Shown: positions 35,325 through 47,626, counted from the stretch's first letter. The stretch: DNA of 64,000 bases from Adiantum capillus-veneris (GCA_014529385.2 CM043945.1:151065241-151129240); one strand, 5' to 3'. The notes: a model not told the origin generated them from the sequence alone. Made by a program: numbers and translations.

Positions 35325-36511
35325 AATAACATTGTCATTGGGATGTAAGTGTTTCCATGAACAACTTACATGAAATACCAAGTGGCTGCAAGAGTGTGGT
35401 GGAAGAGCTAAAATTTGTAGGCCATTTTTCCTACTTGCTTGAATGTTTTGAATGGGTCACGTTATCTTGGATAAAAACTAGGTGTGGGCCCAATTTTTAG
35501 ACTTTTTGAGTGCTCTAGAGCCCTTAGATGACATCGTTGCCTTCCTTGAAAGAGACATAACTACGATTCTTGTTTACCCACTTTTTGAAGCAGTCTTGGG
35601 ATTGCCAAAAATTCTGGTAAGTTGTACGTAACATATTCATATGTGGTGTTGAAGTTTTCTTGTGGCTAGCCCCATTGGTGAACTTAGCTAAAAGCCACAC
35701 ATGGAGTGAAATGGACTAAAATTTCTAGTCACATGTTTGGACTATTGTAAGAAAAATTATGGTTGGAGATATAATCTTCTCGATCCCCTTTATTCTTGAT
35801 GGACATATGCCTGTAGCATATCTTCCACCACTTGATTGACCGTTCTGTCTAACCATCCGTCTCTAGATGTTCAGAGGTACTTAGATTGAGTTTAGTGTCC
35901 AATCTATCAAAAAACACCCTACAAAAATGTTGAATTGTAGTGTAACTTGTGCTTCATCATTGTATTTATCTGTAAGCTCACAACTTGAATACTTAAACTT
36001 GAAATGTTTTCATCATTTGAGTTGTTAGCCATTGTAGGGAACGAAGAAAGAGATGCATGAGTCATTGATGAAGATTTGTGTGTAAAAGAAACTTCATCAC
36101 ATGATTTGGAACTTGAAGTAGAAGTACACACAGTGTAAGAGATAAAGAAAAACTTGGTCTATTTCATCATCAGAATCAAGCTCCAAAATTCATGTGTATA
36201 AATAACTGGTGAGTGAGGGATGTTGATTTCTCCCAATAGCATCACATGCAATTCATTAGCTTCAAACATTAGATGACTGTGTTCATAGCTATACTATAAT
36301 GTAGGACCCAACCCATGCAACCACTCTCCTCTACATACCACATCTGCCCTATCCATGTTCATAAAAACACGTGAACCATTAGCTTAAAAAATCAGACTAT
36401 TGTGTTCATGGCTATACTAGCATGTAGGACCCAACCCATGCAACCGCTCTTGGCTAAGAACAACATCTACCCTATCAACGTTCATAAATTGGAAATCTAA
36501 ATTTATGATGT
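35325..36511 (-). pseudogene. Internally deleted gypsy relic, copy 1
   Basis: Minus strand: a non-coding stretch that may be LTR or leader (36511 to about 36130), then a gag start (MANNSNDENISSL at about 36033), then an abrupt switch at about 35937 to an integrase C-terminal segment (KKWVNKNRSYVSFKEGNDV, near 35580-35520), ending at 35325 with TTGGCTAATAACATTG on the plus strand. Everything between the start of gag and the end of integrase is missing. Copy 2 (47904-50600) keeps extra sequence at this junction. The Tat element inserted at 36512, cutting this copy at a site that corresponds to about 50598 in copy 2. Confidence 0.6.
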
Positions 36512-38021
36512 TGGTGCAGCCAAAGCTAGTTGACCATAGAAGATGGCATGGGCAGGTATTTGCTGGCTAATATATGCATGGCAAAGAGAAAAAGTAGCTA
36601 CAAAGATCCTGGGCGACAGGTAGCAATGGATGAGTATGGCTAATGCGGTTTATAGATCAAGAAGGGCTCCAAAATGGGCTAATTTGGATGGAAGATGAAA
36701 GAGGTTCAAGGTGCAAACATTTTACTTGGAAATGTGGAGGTCAAGTTGTTGAAGGAGCAGGTCCAGATGGCTCATCAAACAGAGCTACAAAGCCCAAGAT
36801 ATTTGAGTTTGAAGGTGCAATGCATTGCAGATCTGAGACGAATAGGGCTAATGGATCCGGGTTTTCAAGGTCAGTTTGGAGCTATAGGTGTGTAGCTTGA
36901 TTTGTGGAGCCTGCTGGTCTTTTCAGATTGGCAATTTGAGTCATGGATATCAAGATACGGAGCTTCGAAGTTTTTTCGGGAACCAGGTGTGTGACAATTT
37001 GATTGCTTGGGAATCATGCCATCTAGTGATTTTTGAGGCTCTCCAAAGTTCAAGAAGGTAGTACATGGCAAGTCAAGTCGGTGGGATTTGATAGCTCGTC
37101 AAATAGAATCACGTGCAAGAAGTTATGCCAGATTGAAAGTGGATGCCTTTATTAGGGATGTGGTGTCTGCTGATAATTTTTACGTTTTTCATGGCCTCCG
37201 TTTTTGGCCTTGGGAGAATCAAGTTGTGGTGACGATCGAGTGAGTTGGAGTTGCAAAGTGGAGTTTTCAAATGGTTCTATCGGCTTGGCTATCTGAGCTC
37301 CAGGTAGTATGTTGCAGGGCTTTAAAGTTGGGGGGCAAAACAAAAGGTTATTTTGGAGAACTTTGAAGAATTTTGAAGTCATGGGGGTTTAGGCGCTTTG
37401 AGGTTGCCATGTGGCGAGCAGATTGTCCCATAGGTGGAACTCACACCTTGCATGGTAGTGTATAGTACCTGGTTTGTGACACATTATAGGGTATCGAGAG
37501 GATGAGAGAGAACTCTCTGTGTGTGGCTATGGAGTCTGGCATGAGGGCGCCGCAAGGCAGCGTTGCGGGGCAGAACTCGGCGCCCTTTTGTCCATTGGCG
37601 GTGGAGATGGGCGCACAATGGTGCTGCTAGGTGTTCGAACGGCCTCGAGTAGCATTGATGATGTGGCACCCTGTAGGAGGTTGATCTCGCGCCCGTAAGA
37701 GACCCCTATCTTTTGAAGGCAAGGGTAACCCCCTCCCCCCCCAAACTAGCGACCTCTCTAGTCTCTAGGGGTAGGGGAGGTGTCGTGTGGATATGAGAGA
37801 GAGAATTCAAAGGCTCAAAGGTTAGTGAAAGAGAAGTTCAAAAGATGCCCTAGCCGGTCAAAGGGGGAAATTTGGAGGCAATCAAAAGTGATAAAGAAGG
37901 AAGTTTCCAAAGGGAGGCAAATGGAGAGCAGGTCCAAGCAGGGCAAATCCAAAGGTGCAAAGGTAAATAAATATAAATATAAATAAATAAATAAATATAT
38001 ATATATATATATGCCTAGGGA

Positions 38022-38041
38022 CACTAGTGATGTCACTAGTG
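38022..38041. repeat. CTAG-type palindrome in T1 LTR
   Basis: CACTAGTGATGTCACTAGTG, palindromic except for two central positions. Counterparts lie at 47639-47658 and 13754-13771. Confidence 0.75.
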
Positions 38042-38169
38042 CACCCCCCCTGAAGAGAGCAGGTGAAGTTCAAGTTCGAAAAAGGAAACAAATACCATGG
38101 AAGCCTTCTTATTAGCGAAGGGACAAGTGTCCGGTGCTCCCCAATTTACCAAATAAGGATGAGCTCTCC

Positions 38170-38177
38170 TATAAATA
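38170..38177 (+). promoter_or_regulatory. TATA box of T1 LTR
   Basis: TATAAATA in the context GAGCTCTCCTATAAATATC, placed as expected for the U3/R border. A related LTR has TATAAAAG at 14093. Confidence 0.6.
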
Positions 38178-38978
38178 TCAAAAGATGGTCCATTTTAAGG
38201 GCTCTTTTTGCACAATGAGGGCTTGCGGACTCCCAGTGTGGAGTTGTTTTGCGGTGAAGCTTGCCATTGTAGCTTTGGAATGGTTGTACTATCTTCCTGC
38301 TAAGTAATACTAATCCGTGGCCCCACTTCTTTGTATCATTTCTCCCCCTTCCCCTCCTTTTCTCTTGCTCTTTGTGTGCATGTTGGTGCCTGCGAAGGTG
38401 TGTACCCACGGATCATTGTGTGGGGCAAAGAGGGAAAAATTGGGGTGTTGTGTGAGTCAAGAAAGGTGAGTTCCCGGGGGATTCACTCTATATACAAAAT
38501 GGGATGCCACCTGCGAGCGGACAACTTTGATAAAACCCCTATATACGACCCATATTACGGAATATGACCCCCCCTTTGTACGCTTATACGACAATCAATG
38601 AAGAAAACTATCTACCCCTATCTTACATATAAAATTTAGGTCTCACATGATCTAGTGGAGTAAAACTAGACAAAGAGTTGTAGCATAGTGACTGGTAATG
38701 TACTAAGGAACCACTTCTATTGATAACTAGATGTACCCTCAATGTGTCTTAGTTTGACTTTCAAACTATGTGTCCGATCAGCCTGCACTCTGGCTACTCT
38801 CCAATTTTGACCCATCCAAAGCTGGTGTAAATCAACCCTTGATCTGCTCCAAATCAACCCTTATCTACCGGCTTGATGCAAAACTAGATGTGTGACCTGA
38901 TAAATTTTTTTTCCTAAATTCATCCGAGTTCTAGTGCACATCAATGACCAATCGTTACAAGCATTCAACCCAAGTCAG

Positions 38979-38999
38979 CCCCCCCCCCCCCCCCCCCCC
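38979..38999. repeat. Poly-C tract (21 C)
   Basis: An uninterrupted run of C inside the T1 5' LTR. Length may be unreliable. Confidence 0.9.
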
Positions 39000-39353
39000 A
39001 TAAATATGATACCCCCTCCCTTATTTTTCAGCTTGGGAGATAAATTATTGGGGGTCTGCCCCCTAACTTATACGCTTATGTAACTTGTAAAAAAAAAACC
39101 CTTTTCTGCACTTACGTGGTGCCGTAAGTTTTCCATGGTGAATCCCCGGGGGTGAGTTAAGCCATTGGGGTGTATTTGGGCTGAGTAGTGGTTTTGCAAA
39201 GCAAAAGATTATTGTTTTGTGTGTAAGGGTTGTTCTCTTAGTGCAAATTATCCAATTTGAATGTGTTATCTGAGAGATTAAAGGTGATGTGGATACCCTG
39301 AGCTATAGGGAGGCATTGTGTTGTGGCTGGGTGTGTTCCACCTCTCCATGTTC

Positions 39354-39367
39354 TGGTGCCCCCATGG
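39354..39367 (+). promoter_or_regulatory. Primer binding site of T1
   Basis: TGGTGCCCCCATGG lies five bases after the LTR end and corresponds to TGGCGCCCCCACGG of N1. The tRNA was not identified. Confidence 0.55.
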
Positions 39368-39425
39368 GGGAGCAGCTGGTTGCTTGTCGGTTTTGATCAA
39401 AGAAGGTTTTTTTCATCAAGGAGAG

Positions 39426-40543
39426 ATGGTAGCAGGAAGCTATGGACCAATTTTAACAGGAGAAGAAGATCCAGAGGAGTGGATGACCTTCTTCGAGCTG
39501 TATATGCTATTGTTGCATATGCCAAATGAAGAAAACAAGATGAAAATGATTTTGTTGCTGATGCAGGGAAGGGCAAAAACATGGTTCTATGCTCTGGAAG
39601 GGGAACCAAGACTTATGTGGCCGGCTTTGCGAGCCCATTTTGTGCATGTTTTCATAAAGAGGTGTCCCCTGTCGATTTGGATACAAAATTGAAGAATTTG
39701 AAGCAGGATGTGAATGAGAAGTTCGGTGTTTTCCTCAACCGCTTCAAGGAATGCTAGAGGGATTTTGTAGTCGCCATGCAATTGGCTAATAGCAGTGACT
39801 TACTTTAAATTGGACAAATTTATGGCTTGTTTGCATCCCAAAGTTCTGGAGAAGGTGGATTTTGAGAGTCCGGAGAATTACAATGGAGCAGTTTCTATTG
39901 CACGAGCAAAGAGCCAAAAAATTTAAAAATAAGATCGAGCAAGGTGCACTGGTGGGGTATGAGACGATGATTCCCAATCCTACTCCAAGTACGAGGGAAA
40001 AAGTTCAGATGGAGAACAAGACAAATCGGGGGGTGGAAACCATTCCTCAACAATATGTACATACGGGGCAAGATTTATCTGAGCAAATGCAAAAATTATG
40101 TTTTATACAGAGGACACGCGAGGGCAAGAAGAGGCAGGGCTAGGAAACTGCCTGACAGGTGTTATAATTGTGGAGAGGAGGGACACTATTCTCCAGATTT
40201 CCCTCATCGCATGTACTCTCTAATTGCTCGAGACAAGGGGCAAGCGCAATTCAATGGTCAAAGGGAGCAGCAAGCAACTGAAAACCAAGCACCGTCGGCT
40301 CCACCCGGTAATGATGAAGTGCAAAGGGTTAATATTATTGGCATTGACAAGCAGGAGGTCGATATTATGGCCAACAAAAAAGCAAGAGGTGAAAGAGAGA
40401 CCGAGACGGAAAGGGAAACTAGAGCAAGGAAAGGTAAAGAGAAGATGAACGAAGGCCGAGAGCAGCCAGAGTCAAACAAGAGAAGACGAAGATGGAGGAT
40501 TACACAAACGGATTTTCAGCTAGGGTGCGGTAATCCTGAATAG
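39426..40543 (+). pseudogene. T1 gag, frameshifted
   Basis: Capsid-nucleocapsid polyprotein. From the ATG at 39426 (MVAGSYGPILTGEEDPEEW) the first frame holds a gag core with an LLMQGRAKTWFYAL stretch and ends at 39692. The homologous reading continues in other frames through NRFKEC-like and FMACLHPKVLEKV segments. The frame 40055-40543 carries a knuckle at about 40160-40201 that reads C-x2-C-x4-H-x4-F, so its last zinc ligand is lost, followed by a very charged Lys/Arg/Glu tail. At least two frame changes make it non-functional. Confidence 0.7.
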
Positions 40544-40672
40544 GACCTGGTAAGAGATGTTCAAAATCGAAAAGCTAATATCACTTTTGGGTAGCTGCTT
40601 GCATTAAACCCCAAATTAAGGAGACAATGGTCAACTAGTGTCAGCACAAGGCTTCCCCAAGTAAGAGGTGAT

Positions 40673-41085
40673 GTGCATGTTGTACAGAATCTGGCCATGA
40701 GGGTGGGAAGTCAAACCGATGTACTTCCAGTGGTGGAGGTGTTGCTTGAGAAGAGGAAGCATGTGCAAGCATATATTGATGGTGGTGCTCAGGTCTATGT
40801 GATCACTCAGTCTGGTATGAGGGATATCGGTATTAAAGTTGTAGTCAAGTCCAATGTGCGAATGAGGATGGCCAACCATGCCAAAGCTCGATGTTTTGGA
40901 GTGGCCCAGGATGTGTAGGTAAAAGTCATGGGAATTGAATGCCTAATTGATTGCTTTGCAATGAAAGCATATGAAAATGCTTACCGAATTATATTGGGGA
41001 GGCCCATATTGTTGGCAATTGGGGCCAAACAGGATTGGGAGAAGGGGGTATTTAGCTTTCTGAATAGGGAGAATGGAGGGTAGAT
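40673..41085 (+). pseudogene. T1 aspartic protease, interrupted
   Basis: Retropepsin-like region. The frame 40673-40918 shows YIDGGAQVYVITQS at the active site, again D-G-G rather than D-S/T-G as in N1, then MANHAKARCFGV. A stop at 40916-40918 interrupts it. The frame resumes with CFAMKAYENAYRIILGRPIL around 40960-41010, the flap-distal ILGRP motif. It precedes the RT linker at 41087-41509. Confidence 0.65.
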
Positions 41086-41086
41086 C

Positions 41087-41509
41087 GTGCTTAATCTGAA
41101 GATCAAGGAGATCCACTTTCATCCGGAAGCACGGGGTGATAACAGATATTCTAGCACCATCTACAAATATGAAACTGAGTCAACTTATGATGAAGGGTCC
41201 ACCAGTGTCAAAGAGAAAGAGAGTGATAAAGACCTATTGAAGCTAGATACAGATTTGTTTGGGGTCACCATAGATTCCACCAGTTCAAGTGAAGGTATGC
41301 AAGCTCCAATTTGTAGTCTAAAGGTTAAAGAGGTGGAAGACATGGTAGGTGCAGATCTGACCAAGGAGGATAGGGAATGTTATGTGGATCTATGTGCATC
41401 CTATCCCAATTTGTTTGCAACTGAGTATAAAGATTTGTTTGCAACTGAGTATAAAGATTTGAGAGGAGCTAAAGGAGTGGAGCATCGGATCCTACTCAAA
41501 GACGAATAA
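41087..41509 (+). pseudogene. T1 acidic linker upstream of reverse transcriptase
   Basis: Open frame of 140 residues, acidic in the middle, ending in the KEDRECYVDLCASYPNLFA and GVEHRILLKDE segments that precede RT in gypsy elements. A small direct repeat encodes LFATEYKD twice in a row (41412-41460). N1 carries a similar segment just before its deletion point. Confidence 0.6.
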
Positions 41510-42350
41510 ATGCCAAAAGCACAGAAGCTACGGAGGCAAGGAGATAATCAAAAGGAGGATCTATGGCAAGAGATCAACAAGTTGCTCAAGGCAGGTATTA
41601 TCTTAGTCCAGTGAAGGAATCTGAGTGGGTTTCACCTGTTGTTATTACACCAAAGAAGAACGGGAAGTGGAGGGTATGTGTAGACTATAAGCCCTTGAAT
41701 GCTGCAACCAAGCGGAACCACTATCCCTTGCCATTTCAGGATGAGATTCTGAACCAGGTTGCAGGACACGAGCGCTATTCTATCATGGATGGATTTTCAG
41801 AGTATTTCCAGATTGGTATTGCTTTGGAGGATCAATTGAAAACCACCTTCATCTCTCCATGGGGGTGCGTGACTTACCGCAGGATGCCTTTTGGACTGGT
41901 GAATGTGTATGCTACATTTCAATACTAGATGAACAAAGTATTCAGGCCATACTTGGGTAAGTTCATCAAAGTTTTCATAAATGATATTGGTTGTTATAGT
42001 TCCAGGGCGGAACACCTATCCAAGTTGAAGTTGTGATTCCAAAGGCTAGATGAGGAAGGAGGGCAATTGAACCCAAAGAAGTGCAAATTGGCACAACCAC
42101 GGGCTCAACTGCTGGGCCATGTGGTCTCACACAATGGTATAGAAGCGAATCCAAAGAAAGTGAAGGCTTTGGTTCTGATGGAGCGTCCCACTAGTGCGAT
42201 AGGGTTGAAATCATTTGTGCATAAAGTAAAATATATGTCACATTTTTTTGGATGTTGTCCCAGTATGTTTATCCTCTTTAAAAGAGGGCTCAATAGGTAC
42301 ATGGATTTCAATAGGATAATGAAGCTCAAGAAGCGCTTGACAAAGTGAAG
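41510..42350 (+). pseudogene. T1 reverse transcriptase, mutated catalytic box
   Basis: DNA synthesis enzyme of the element. The frame 41563-41928 shows WVSPVVITPKKNGKWRVCVDY, then LPFQDEIL, YSIMDGFSEYFQI and RRMPFGLVN, all canonical gypsy RT blocks. A stop at 41926-41928 follows. Next, in continuing sequence, comes KFIKVFINDIG where an LDD or VDD box is expected, so one catalytic Asp is Asn. The thumb follows at 42067-42348 (NPKKCKLAQPRAQLLGHVVS). The lost Asp and the stops mean this copy is inactive. Confidence 0.75.
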
Positions 42351-42640
42351 GGTATTCTATGTCAGATACCTACGTTATGCCCTCCCTACCAAGAGGATGA
42401 CTTCTATATTGCTATGATGGTAGATACAGTGGCCATTGGAGTAGTATTGTTACAAAAGGTGGGAAGAAGTTACAAGCTGGTTTACTTTGAGAGCAGGGTA
42501 ATAAGCCCGAGACAAGCTACATATATGGAAGCGGAGCATTTGGGTGATGGCTTTAGTCTTTGCCTGCAGGAAGTTCAAAGTGTATTTGATCGTTTCATAA
42601 GCTTTATGTATTGATAGCTAATAGTCTTTTGCATGAGGTG
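42351..42640 (+). pseudogene. T1 RNase H (retroelement type)
   Basis: The frame 42345-42614 reads FYIAMMVDTVAIGVVLLQ, YKLVYFESRVISPRQATY and EAEHL, the gypsy RNase H blocks, though the first catalytic Asp lies in an altered context (VDT instead of TDAS). It lies between the RT thumb and the second RNase H. Confidence 0.65.
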
Positions 42641-42805
42641 GTGCTGCACTTGAAATGAAGTGGGTGATAGAGCTCCAGGAGTTTGAGTTCAAGTTCAAAG
42701 TTGACCATACTAGTCGGTCTCATTTGACGGATATCCTAGTCAACAAAGAGGTCAAGTTTCTAGTTTATCCAAGGGTGGTGCGAGAGGAAGATAAAGAAGA
42801 GCGAC

Positions 42806-43177
42806 TTGGTAGGGGCCTTTACTATATGGTTTGATGGTGCTTACAAAAGGGTAACACAAAAAGCAGATGGAGGTGTGGTGATCCAAGATCCACACGGCAC
42901 ATTAATCTTTTCAAAGGCTTACAATGTGAAAGAGGTTCATACCAACAATGAGGCAGAGTATCTTACTATATATTTGGGATTGAAGCAGTGTATTGAGTTT
43001 GGAATATCAAGGTTGATAGTAAAAGGTGATGCTCTGTTGGTTATCAAGCAACTTTTGGGCCAATGGCAGGTAAAGAGGGACTCTCTCAAGAATTGGTTTT
43101 GTTCTATAAAGAAGTTGTTAAAGATTTTTGAAGAGGTGCATTCAAACATGTTAGAAGGGAACAAAACCAGGAGGTAG
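42806..43177 (+). pseudogene. T1 second RNase H domain (archaeal type, aRNH)
   Basis: The frame encodes FTIWFDGAYKRV, GGVVIQDPHGTLIF, HTNNEAEYLTIYLGL and LIVKGDALLVIKQLLGQW. These are the catalytic Asp, Glu and Asp blocks of a type-I RNase H of the plant/archaeal kind. A second RNase H C-terminal to the usual one is known in Tat-lineage gypsy elements of plants. The domain itself is intact over 124 residues; the frame then stops before integrase. Confidence 0.75.
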
Positions 43178-43359
43178 CTCAATTGGCTAGGAGTCGTGTG
43201 CAAACTCAGGTGTCGAGTTTGTATGTGGCACCGACTACTTATGTAGGTAGGGAGACTTTGAAGGAAATTGATGATTTCTTGAGCACATGTTAATGTTCGG
43301 AAGGGCTGTCAAAACTATAAAAGAGGAGGATTGTTCAAAAATCTAGAAAAATTACTATA

Positions 43360-43765
43360 GTGGGAGAAGATCTAATGACACACGGTCGAGATGGAGTGCT
43401 GCGTAGAGTCCTTTACAAAGAGGAGATTGGTATGGTATTGGAGCAGCACCACAATGAGAGTGGACATCAAGGCAAGGATCAGGTCATGTTTCGTATTTTG
43501 AGTAGCGGGTTTTGGTGGCCTTCTATTGTGCGGGATGTGCACTATTGGTGCAAAACATGCCATCAGTGCCAAGTAATGGCCGAAAGACGATTGGTAGTTG
43601 AACAGAAAGGGGGATATCATAGCACAAGATGCCTTTGAAAAGTGGGGTTTGGATGCTATTGATCCGTTGCTGCCATTTTGGAGTGCCTTGGGTGTTCATA
43701 TCTGGTCAAGGACAAGGGTTCAAAAGTAAGTTGGTGCATGCACTAGTGGAGAAACTATGTCATAA
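43360..43765 (+). pseudogene. T1 integrase, N-terminal part
   Basis: The frame 43360-43638 holds the HHCC zinc domain (LEQHHNESGHQG, then WCKTCHQC), after which reading continues in another frame (FEKWGLDAIDPLLPF). The segment ends at VEKLCHKI near 43765, where a foreign insertion begins. The catalytic core resumes after 45328. Confidence 0.7.
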
Positions 43766-45327
43766 AATCTAATATCTAACCAACCCAAATGATTTTCTCA
43801 TATTAAATTGATCACTTAATGTGGGAGAATAAAGGGGAACAAGTGTTAAGATATAGATATGTGCTTATAGATCTATCTCAACACGGGGCCAATGGTAAAG
43901 GGGCCCAAATGAGAGATGGTCTATCAAAGAGCAAGGCTAACCAATGGAGCATAAGACCTTAGGGTTAGCTTCATTGAAGACCTCCAATAATGTGTGTAAA
44001 AGTCCTTTGACCGTAGGTAAGCTAGGGCTGAGCTTGAGGCGGGAACCCGGCCCAAGCTCGAGGTGCTTGTCGTGCTTGAGGTGCTTGAGGTGCTTGACCT
44101 ACTACATGCTTGAGGTGCTTGACTTGCTACTTGATTAAGGTGATCAAGGTGCTTTGACATGCTTGCCTGAGATGCTTGTGGGAACACCCCTAGTTCAAGT
44201 GCATTGTCATGCTTGATGACTAAGGTGCTTGAGCACCAAAAGTCAAAAGTGTCCCTACAAGAGGGGGGGCAAGCCCTTTTCCTAGGGGATAGAGAGAGAA
44301 CACACACTCACACACACAAGGAAGGCCCAAGCTTGAAGAGGCAACAAGGACACATGTCAGGCCCCTACCTATGTTACCTTCATGAGATGCTTGAAGCCTA
44401 TTGGTTGGCCACCCAAGGGGTCCAATAGTAATTTAGGAGATTTAATTAATTGATTTAGCATTTATCTAGCCCTCTCTCTCAAAGGGGAAAGGGGGACACT
44501 CTACCCCTACTGCTTGTAATGCCTCCTGCTTATGATTGGCTAGGCCTGGAGGGGTCCAATGAGCTTCAAGCATGAGCTACAAGGGGGGGTCGACCCAAGC
44601 AATCTAGGGGGTTTCTTAGGGGGTATACTCACCCACACACACTCAAAAACACTCTCATTGTGGCTATGCAAAGGCAAGAGCTCCCTCTCCAAGCAAGTAG
44701 AGGTTGAGAGCCTACACCAACACTCTTGGCTATGGAGTGCAAATCCAACCAAGAGCCATGCTTCAATGCTTAATCTTGCCATCTCCTTCTTCTTCATTCC
44801 TATGCTATTATGTATGCTAGCAACAAGAGTTATGATAAGTGAGGAACTAATTCTTTCTCCTACGAAATGTTTCTTCTTCCTCTTCCCTACCCTCATTCCC
44901 TGCTAGCTCTCTCCACCTTCGAAGGTGTTTGAGGTCTTGGGACTGAGGCTTGGGATAGCTAAAGCTTTCTTCAAGTTTATGTTATGTTTGTGATGCATGA
45001 AGCTTTCCATCTTCATTGCATCACCTAGGTCACAAGGAACACAAAGACTGTATTGTAACAAGTCTCTCTTAATGGGGGAAATCATAATACAAATGCCTAT
45101 TGGAGGGGGGACCGGCTCCACATAAATCCGGTCCTCAACTGTTGTCGTGTTCTCTAAATTCTCTCTCTTGCAAAAGTATTGTTCATGCCAAGTTAACTAA
45201 TTGCTATGATTATGTTGCTATCTTCAATTATGTTCGCCCGTTATGCTCACAAAGTTATTTCTCAAAAGTACTCTCATTAATTTCCGCTACTCTCAAGTTA
45301 AATAGGCCAATTACATTACAAACTAGG
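43766..45327. mobile_element. 1.56 kb insertion inside T1 integrase
   Basis: Integrase homology breaks after ATAAAAT and resumes at about 45328 (ATTCAACACATG). The two halves join in frame if the block is removed, so it is an insertion. It contains a TGCTTGAGG minisatellite (about 44060-44240), a CT-rich 3' half and a 12-bp direct match around GGGGG stretches, but no protein I recognise. A palindromic segment TGTTAAGATATAG...CTATCTCAACA lies at 43835-43875. No clear target duplication or terminal repeats were found, so the type (solo LTR, Helitron-like or other) is open. Confidence 0.6.
44060..44240. repeat. Minisatellite of TGCTTGAGG-type units
   Basis: Nine-base units GTGCTTGAG/GTGCTTGAC occur in runs separated by variants. 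At least ten recognisable copies lie within 180 bp. Confidence 0.75.
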
Positions 45328-45935
45328 TATTCAACACATGTTTTCGTCTCTGTACCATCCACACTGCAATGGGTTGGTTGAAAGTGCCAATGGACAGATA
45401 GTCAGGATTCTTACTAAGTACATTTACAAGTAGGTTTGGAACCTTGACAAATGTTTGTGGGCATACAGGACTTCTTACAAACTGGCTACCAACTTTTCTC
45501 CTTATGAGTTGGTATATGGCAAGGAATTAGTGTTGCCTATGCAGGTGCAGTTAGGAGCACTCAAAGGTTTGTGGAGGATTGATAAAGCTCATCAGGATGT
45601 TTTGTAGGATAATATTACGAGTCTTGAAGCTTTAAAGATGGATCACGAAGCGACAACAGATTTCTATGTGAAGCAGCGGGAGAGAAGAATGGCGAAGTTC
45701 AATCAACATTTGCCAAAAAAGCTAATCGAAAAGGGTCATTTCATGATGAAGTATGAGAGCTGTCTTGACTTCACCTTTCAGAATAAATTCAAAAGGAAGT
45801 GGACAGGGCCTTATAAGGTCCACCAGGCTTTTCCCAATGGTACTTATTCACTGATTCTTAAGAACAAGGTGAATGGTGTGCATCTCAGCTTTATTTCAAA
45901 AGGGAGTTGGTGCCAGCAGTGCATTGGGTTCTGAT
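45328..45935 (+). pseudogene. T1 integrase, C-terminal part
   Basis: After the insertion the reading continues with SLYHPHCNGLVESANGQ, the segment with the third catalytic residue, a Glu. Then come WAYRTSYKLATNFSPYELVYGKE and the C-terminal region 45638-45934 (RRMAKFNQHLPKKL, KRKWTGPYKV). In-frame stops (near 45433 and 45606) break it. The polypurine tract follows about 155 bp downstream. Confidence 0.7.
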
Positions 45936-46093
45936 GGAGGGGGTTGGGCAACCAACCTAAGCAGGCATCTAATACGTTAAGAATAAAACTATGTATATAC
46001 ACTTTAAATTTTTTTTGTTTTCTCATGGTGTGCTCATGTTTACACTTTGTAGTAGAATAACAATCTTTTATGGCTGAGCATGAATGCTCAACT

Positions 46094-46109
46094 AGGGGGT
46101 GGGCAATGA
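46094..46109 (+). promoter_or_regulatory. Polypurine tract of T1
   Basis: AGGGGGTGGGCAATGA directly precedes the TG of the 3' LTR, as AGGGGATGGGCAAATTA does in N1. Confidence 0.65.
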
Positions 46110-47394
46110 TGGTGCAGCCAAAGCTGATCGACCATAGGAGATGGAATGGACAAGTATGTGCTGGCTAACAAATGCATGGCAAAGAGCAGAAGCAGCTACA
46201 ACGATCCTGGGCACACATGTAACAACAAATGTGTATGGCCGATGCGATTTATAGGCCAAGAAGGGCTACTTTGGATGGCAAATGAAAGAGGTTCAAGGTG
46301 AATTCTTTTATCCTAAAAATATGGATTTGTTTGAGTTGTTAAAGGAGCAAGTCTAGATAGCTCATCAAACAGAGCTACAAAGCCCAAGATATTTGAGTTT
46401 CAAGGTGCAGTGCATTGCAGACCTGAGATGGACAGGGCTGATGGATACGGACGGTCAAGGTCAATTTGGAGCTATGGGTGTGTAGTGCTTGATTTGTGGA
46501 TCTTGCTGGTCTTTTCAGATTAACAATCTCAGTCACGGATATCAAGACACGGAGCTTTGAAGTTTTGTAGGGGGCTAGGTGTGTGACAATTGAATTGCTT
46601 GGGAATCGTGCCATTCGGTGCTTTTGAAGGCTCTCCAAAGTTCAAGAAGGTAGTATGTGGCGGGTGAAGCCGGTGGGATTTGATAGCTCGTCAATTGGTA
46701 TATTCTATGCGCAAAGCAATCAATCATCGTATATATGATTGATAACGTTGACACTGGGGCATACCCATGACACGGTACCATTTTTCTCTGATGTCACAGT
46801 GAGAAGTTATACCAGATTCAAAGTGGATGCTTTTATTAGAGATGTAGTGTCTGATAATTTTTACGTTTTTCATAGCCTTGATTTTCGGCCTCAAGATAAT
46901 CAAGTTGCGGTGAGGACCAAGTGAATTGGAGTTACAAAGGGGAGTTTTCAAGTGGCTCTATTGGCTTGGCTATCTGAGCACCAGGCAGCATGTTCCAGGG
47001 CTATAAAGTTGGGGGGCAAAACAAAGGATTATTTTGGAGAACTTTGAAGAATTTTGAAGTCATGGGGGTTCGGGCGCTTAAAGGCCGCCACATGGTAGGT
47101 AGATTGTCCCTAATACCTGGTTCGTGACCCATTATAGGGTATCAAGAGGATGAGAGAGAACTCTCTCCGTGTGGCTATGGAGTCTGGCCTGTGGGTGCTG
47201 CAAGAAGGCGGCGTTGCAGGCAGAACTGGGCGCCGTTTTGGCCATTGGCGGTGGAGATGGGCGCACAGCGGCGTTGCTAGGTGTTCGGACGATCGCGAGA
47301 AGCACCAATGATGTGGCACCCTATAGGAGGTTGATCTCGCGCCCGTAAGGGCCCCCTATCTTTTGAAGGCAAGGGTAAAACACCCCCCCCCCCC

Positions 47395-47425
<31 letters not shown>

Positions 47426-47579
47426 ACAGTGACCTCGCTAGTGCCTAGGGGTAGGGAAGGTGTCGTGTGATATGAGAGAGAGAATTCAAAGGCTCAAAGG
47501 GCAGTGAAAGAGAAGTTAAAGGTGTTAAAGAAGGAAGTTTCCAAAGGGAGGCGAATGGAGAGCAGGTACATATATATAG

Positions 47580-47626
<47 letters not shown>

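Larger units (their letters stand above)
36512..39348 (+). repeat. 5' LTR of T1 (2.8 kb)
   Basis: Starts TGGTGCAGCCAAAG and ends CACCTCTCCA, 2837 bp. The start is fixed by the matching 3' LTR at 46110 and the end by the primer site five bases on. It holds AT-rich arrays (37970-38012), a CTAG palindrome (38022-38041), a TATA box (38170) and a poly-C run (38979-38999). Confidence 0.8.

Noticed and set aside
43766-43875. Helitron or solo-LTR call for the integrase insertion
   Set aside because: The left edge (TCTAATATC) and right edge (CTAGG) only loosely recall Helitron ends, and the TGTTAAG site at 43835 lies inside the block. No decisive terminus.
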